This document shows, piece after piece, positions 63,088-64,000 of a stretch of 64,000 nt of DNA. Within the stretch, counting starts at the first letter, position 1; each line of letters begins with the position of its first letter. The notes beneath the pieces were generated by a model. The model searched no databases. It was not told the origin of the DNA and was given only the letters and a program-made list of their open reading frames with translations. Source of the stretch: Desertivirga brevis (GTDB lineage Bacteria > Bacteroidota > Bacteroidia > Sphingobacteriales > Sphingobacteriaceae); contig NZ_JAFEWF010000001.1 in assembly GCF_017355835.1 (NCBI RefSeq), forward strand, positions 1,364,001 to 1,428,000, read 5' to 3'. The position numbers and the translations under genes are program-made.

Positions 63088-64000
63088 ATGAGTATTTTAT
63101 CGAACAGAATCAACAATCTTGCCGAGTCTGCTACCATAAAAATGGCAAAACTCGGAAGAGAATTAGCAGCTAAGGGCGTAGACGTAATAAGCCTTAGCCT
63201 TGGTGAAACAGATTTCTTTACCCCTGATTTTGTGAAGGATGCAGCAGAAAAAGCTATTAATGAGAACTATTCTTACTATACCCCTGTAGCGGGTTATCCC
63301 GATTTAAGGAAGGCTATCGCTGCAAAATTAAAGCGCGAAAACAAGGTGGATTTTGGTTTCGATCAAATTGTTGTTTCTACTGGTGCTAAACAATCTTTAG
63401 CTAATGCAATACTTTGTCTTATTAACCCGGGCGAAGAAGTAGTTATCCCTACTCCTTATTGGGTATCTTATTCTGAATTGGTAAAATTAGCAGAAGGCGA
63501 ATCTGTTTTCATTAATGCTACTATTGAATCGGATTTTAAAATCACCCCTGAGCAACTTGAAGCAGCCATTACACCGAAAACAAAGCTGTTCATGTTCTCC
63601 TCTCCAAACAACCCAACAGGAACAGTATACACCCGCGAAGAGCTTGCTGCGCTTGTTGCCGTTTTTGAGAAACATCCTAACATCTATATTATCTCAGACG
63701 AGATCTATGAGCATATAAACTTCATAGGAGAGCACGTTTCTATTGCCGAATTTGAAAGCATAAAAGACCGCGTTATCATTATCAACGGTTTATCAAAAGC
63801 ATATGCTATGACCGGATGGCGTTTAGGCTGGTCTGCAAGCAATAAAGAAATTGCTGTTGCTATTGAGAAATTACAAAGCCAGGTAACATCAGGAACTTCT
63901 TCTATCACTCAAATGGCAGGTATTGCTGCTTACAACGGGAGCCTAGACAGCGTAAAAGAAATGCAAAAGGTATTTTTAAGACGCCGCGATCTTGTATATG
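63088..64000 (+). CDS. Class I aminotransferase (aspartate aminotransferase-like), 3' end missing
   Basis: The gene runs off the window end after 304 codons; no stop is seen. PLP fold type I: SLSLGETDFFTPDFVKDAA, YSYYTPVAGYPDLRKA, SSPNNPTGTVYTREEL, ISDEIYEHI, and the Schiff-base lysine in NGLSKAYAMTGWRLG. This subgroup (group I gamma) contains bacterial aspartate and related aminotransferases. It probably moves an amino group between aspartate and 2-oxoglutarate, but the substrate cannot be fixed. Confidence 0.9.
   Translation, partial: MSILSNRINNLAESATIKMAKLGRELAAKGVDVISLSLGETDFFTPDFVKDAAEKAINENYSYYTPVAGYPDLRKAIAAKLKRENKVDFGFDQIVVSTGAKQSLANAILCLINPGEEVVIPTPYWVSYSELVKLAEGESVFINATIESDFKITPEQLEAAITPKTKLFMFSSPNNPTGTVYTREELAALVAVFEKHPNIYIISDEIYEHINFIGEHVSIAEFESIKDRVIIINGLSKAYAMTGWRLGWSASNKEIAVAIEKLQSQVTSGTSSITQMAGIAAYNGSLDSVKEMQKVFLRRRDLVY

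Overview
The window looks like chromosomal DNA of a Bacteroidota bacterium, most likely from the Sphingobacteriaceae (Pedobacter or a relative). Four things suggest this. Several starts are preceded by the Bacteroidota -7 element TAnnTTTG. Purine-rich Shine-Dalgarno sites are weak or absent. Outer-membrane TonB-dependent or beta-barrel proteins are present. Other families are typical of the phylum (YaiO, DUF2490, DUF4914-like and DUF6799-like proteins, and a GH1-RmlD fusion). The lineage is inferred from gene content, not from a search. Every function below comes from reading translated motifs.

Layout. 1-1.1 kb: 3' part of a nucleoside permease. 1.3-10.0 kb: an apparent surface-polysaccharide operon (single-domain response regulator, membrane HEAT-repeat protein, processive GT2 synthase, LtaS-like phosphotransferase, TPR/beta-barrel YaiO protein, unknown membrane-anchored protein), closed by a soluble GAF histidine kinase. 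10.3-10.9 kb: tRNA-Ser(UGA) followed by repeated fragments of its own 3' end, which look like integration scars. 11.2-14.8 kb: a LytTR-like protein, a LuxR-type regulator and a GH1/RmlD fusion. 14.9-16.4 kb: a DinB protein, a candidate small RNA and a small ORF.

16.4-40.4 kb is a 24-kb cobalamin region. One plus-strand block holds cobQ, a threonine-phosphate decarboxylase-like gene, cbiB, an AAA ATPase and cbiA/cobB, followed by cobN and a ChlI/ChlD-type chelatase subunit. A NicO-like metal permease lies on the opposite strand. A first cobalamin riboswitch precedes a BtuF-like protein and a BtuB-like receptor. A second, on the minus strand, leads an operon of SDR, PduO-type adenosyltransferase, BtuC-like and BtuD-like genes. 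Last come cobU, a BluB-CobT fusion, cobS and cobC. Together they cover cobalt insertion, amidation, adenosylation, nucleotide-loop assembly and corrinoid uptake. No corrin-ring methyltransferase genes are visible, so these must lie elsewhere if synthesis is de novo.

40.4-64 kb is mixed housekeeping and accessory DNA: a DUF4914-like protein with a PEPCK-like P-loop, a SpoT-like HD hydrolase, PhzF, smc, a GH43 enzyme, a topoisomerase IV subunit B, a GNAT enzyme, a response regulator, an MTHFR-like protein lacking key catalytic residues, a beta-barrel protein, an aldo/keto reductase, a minimal GntR regulator, a thioesterase and the 5' part of a class I aminotransferase running off the end. The best candidates for something undescribed are the polysaccharide operon with its unknown last gene, the small RNA near 15.8 kb, the unusual fusions (GH1-RmlD, ferredoxin-CobN, BluB-CobT) and the MTHFR-like protein.
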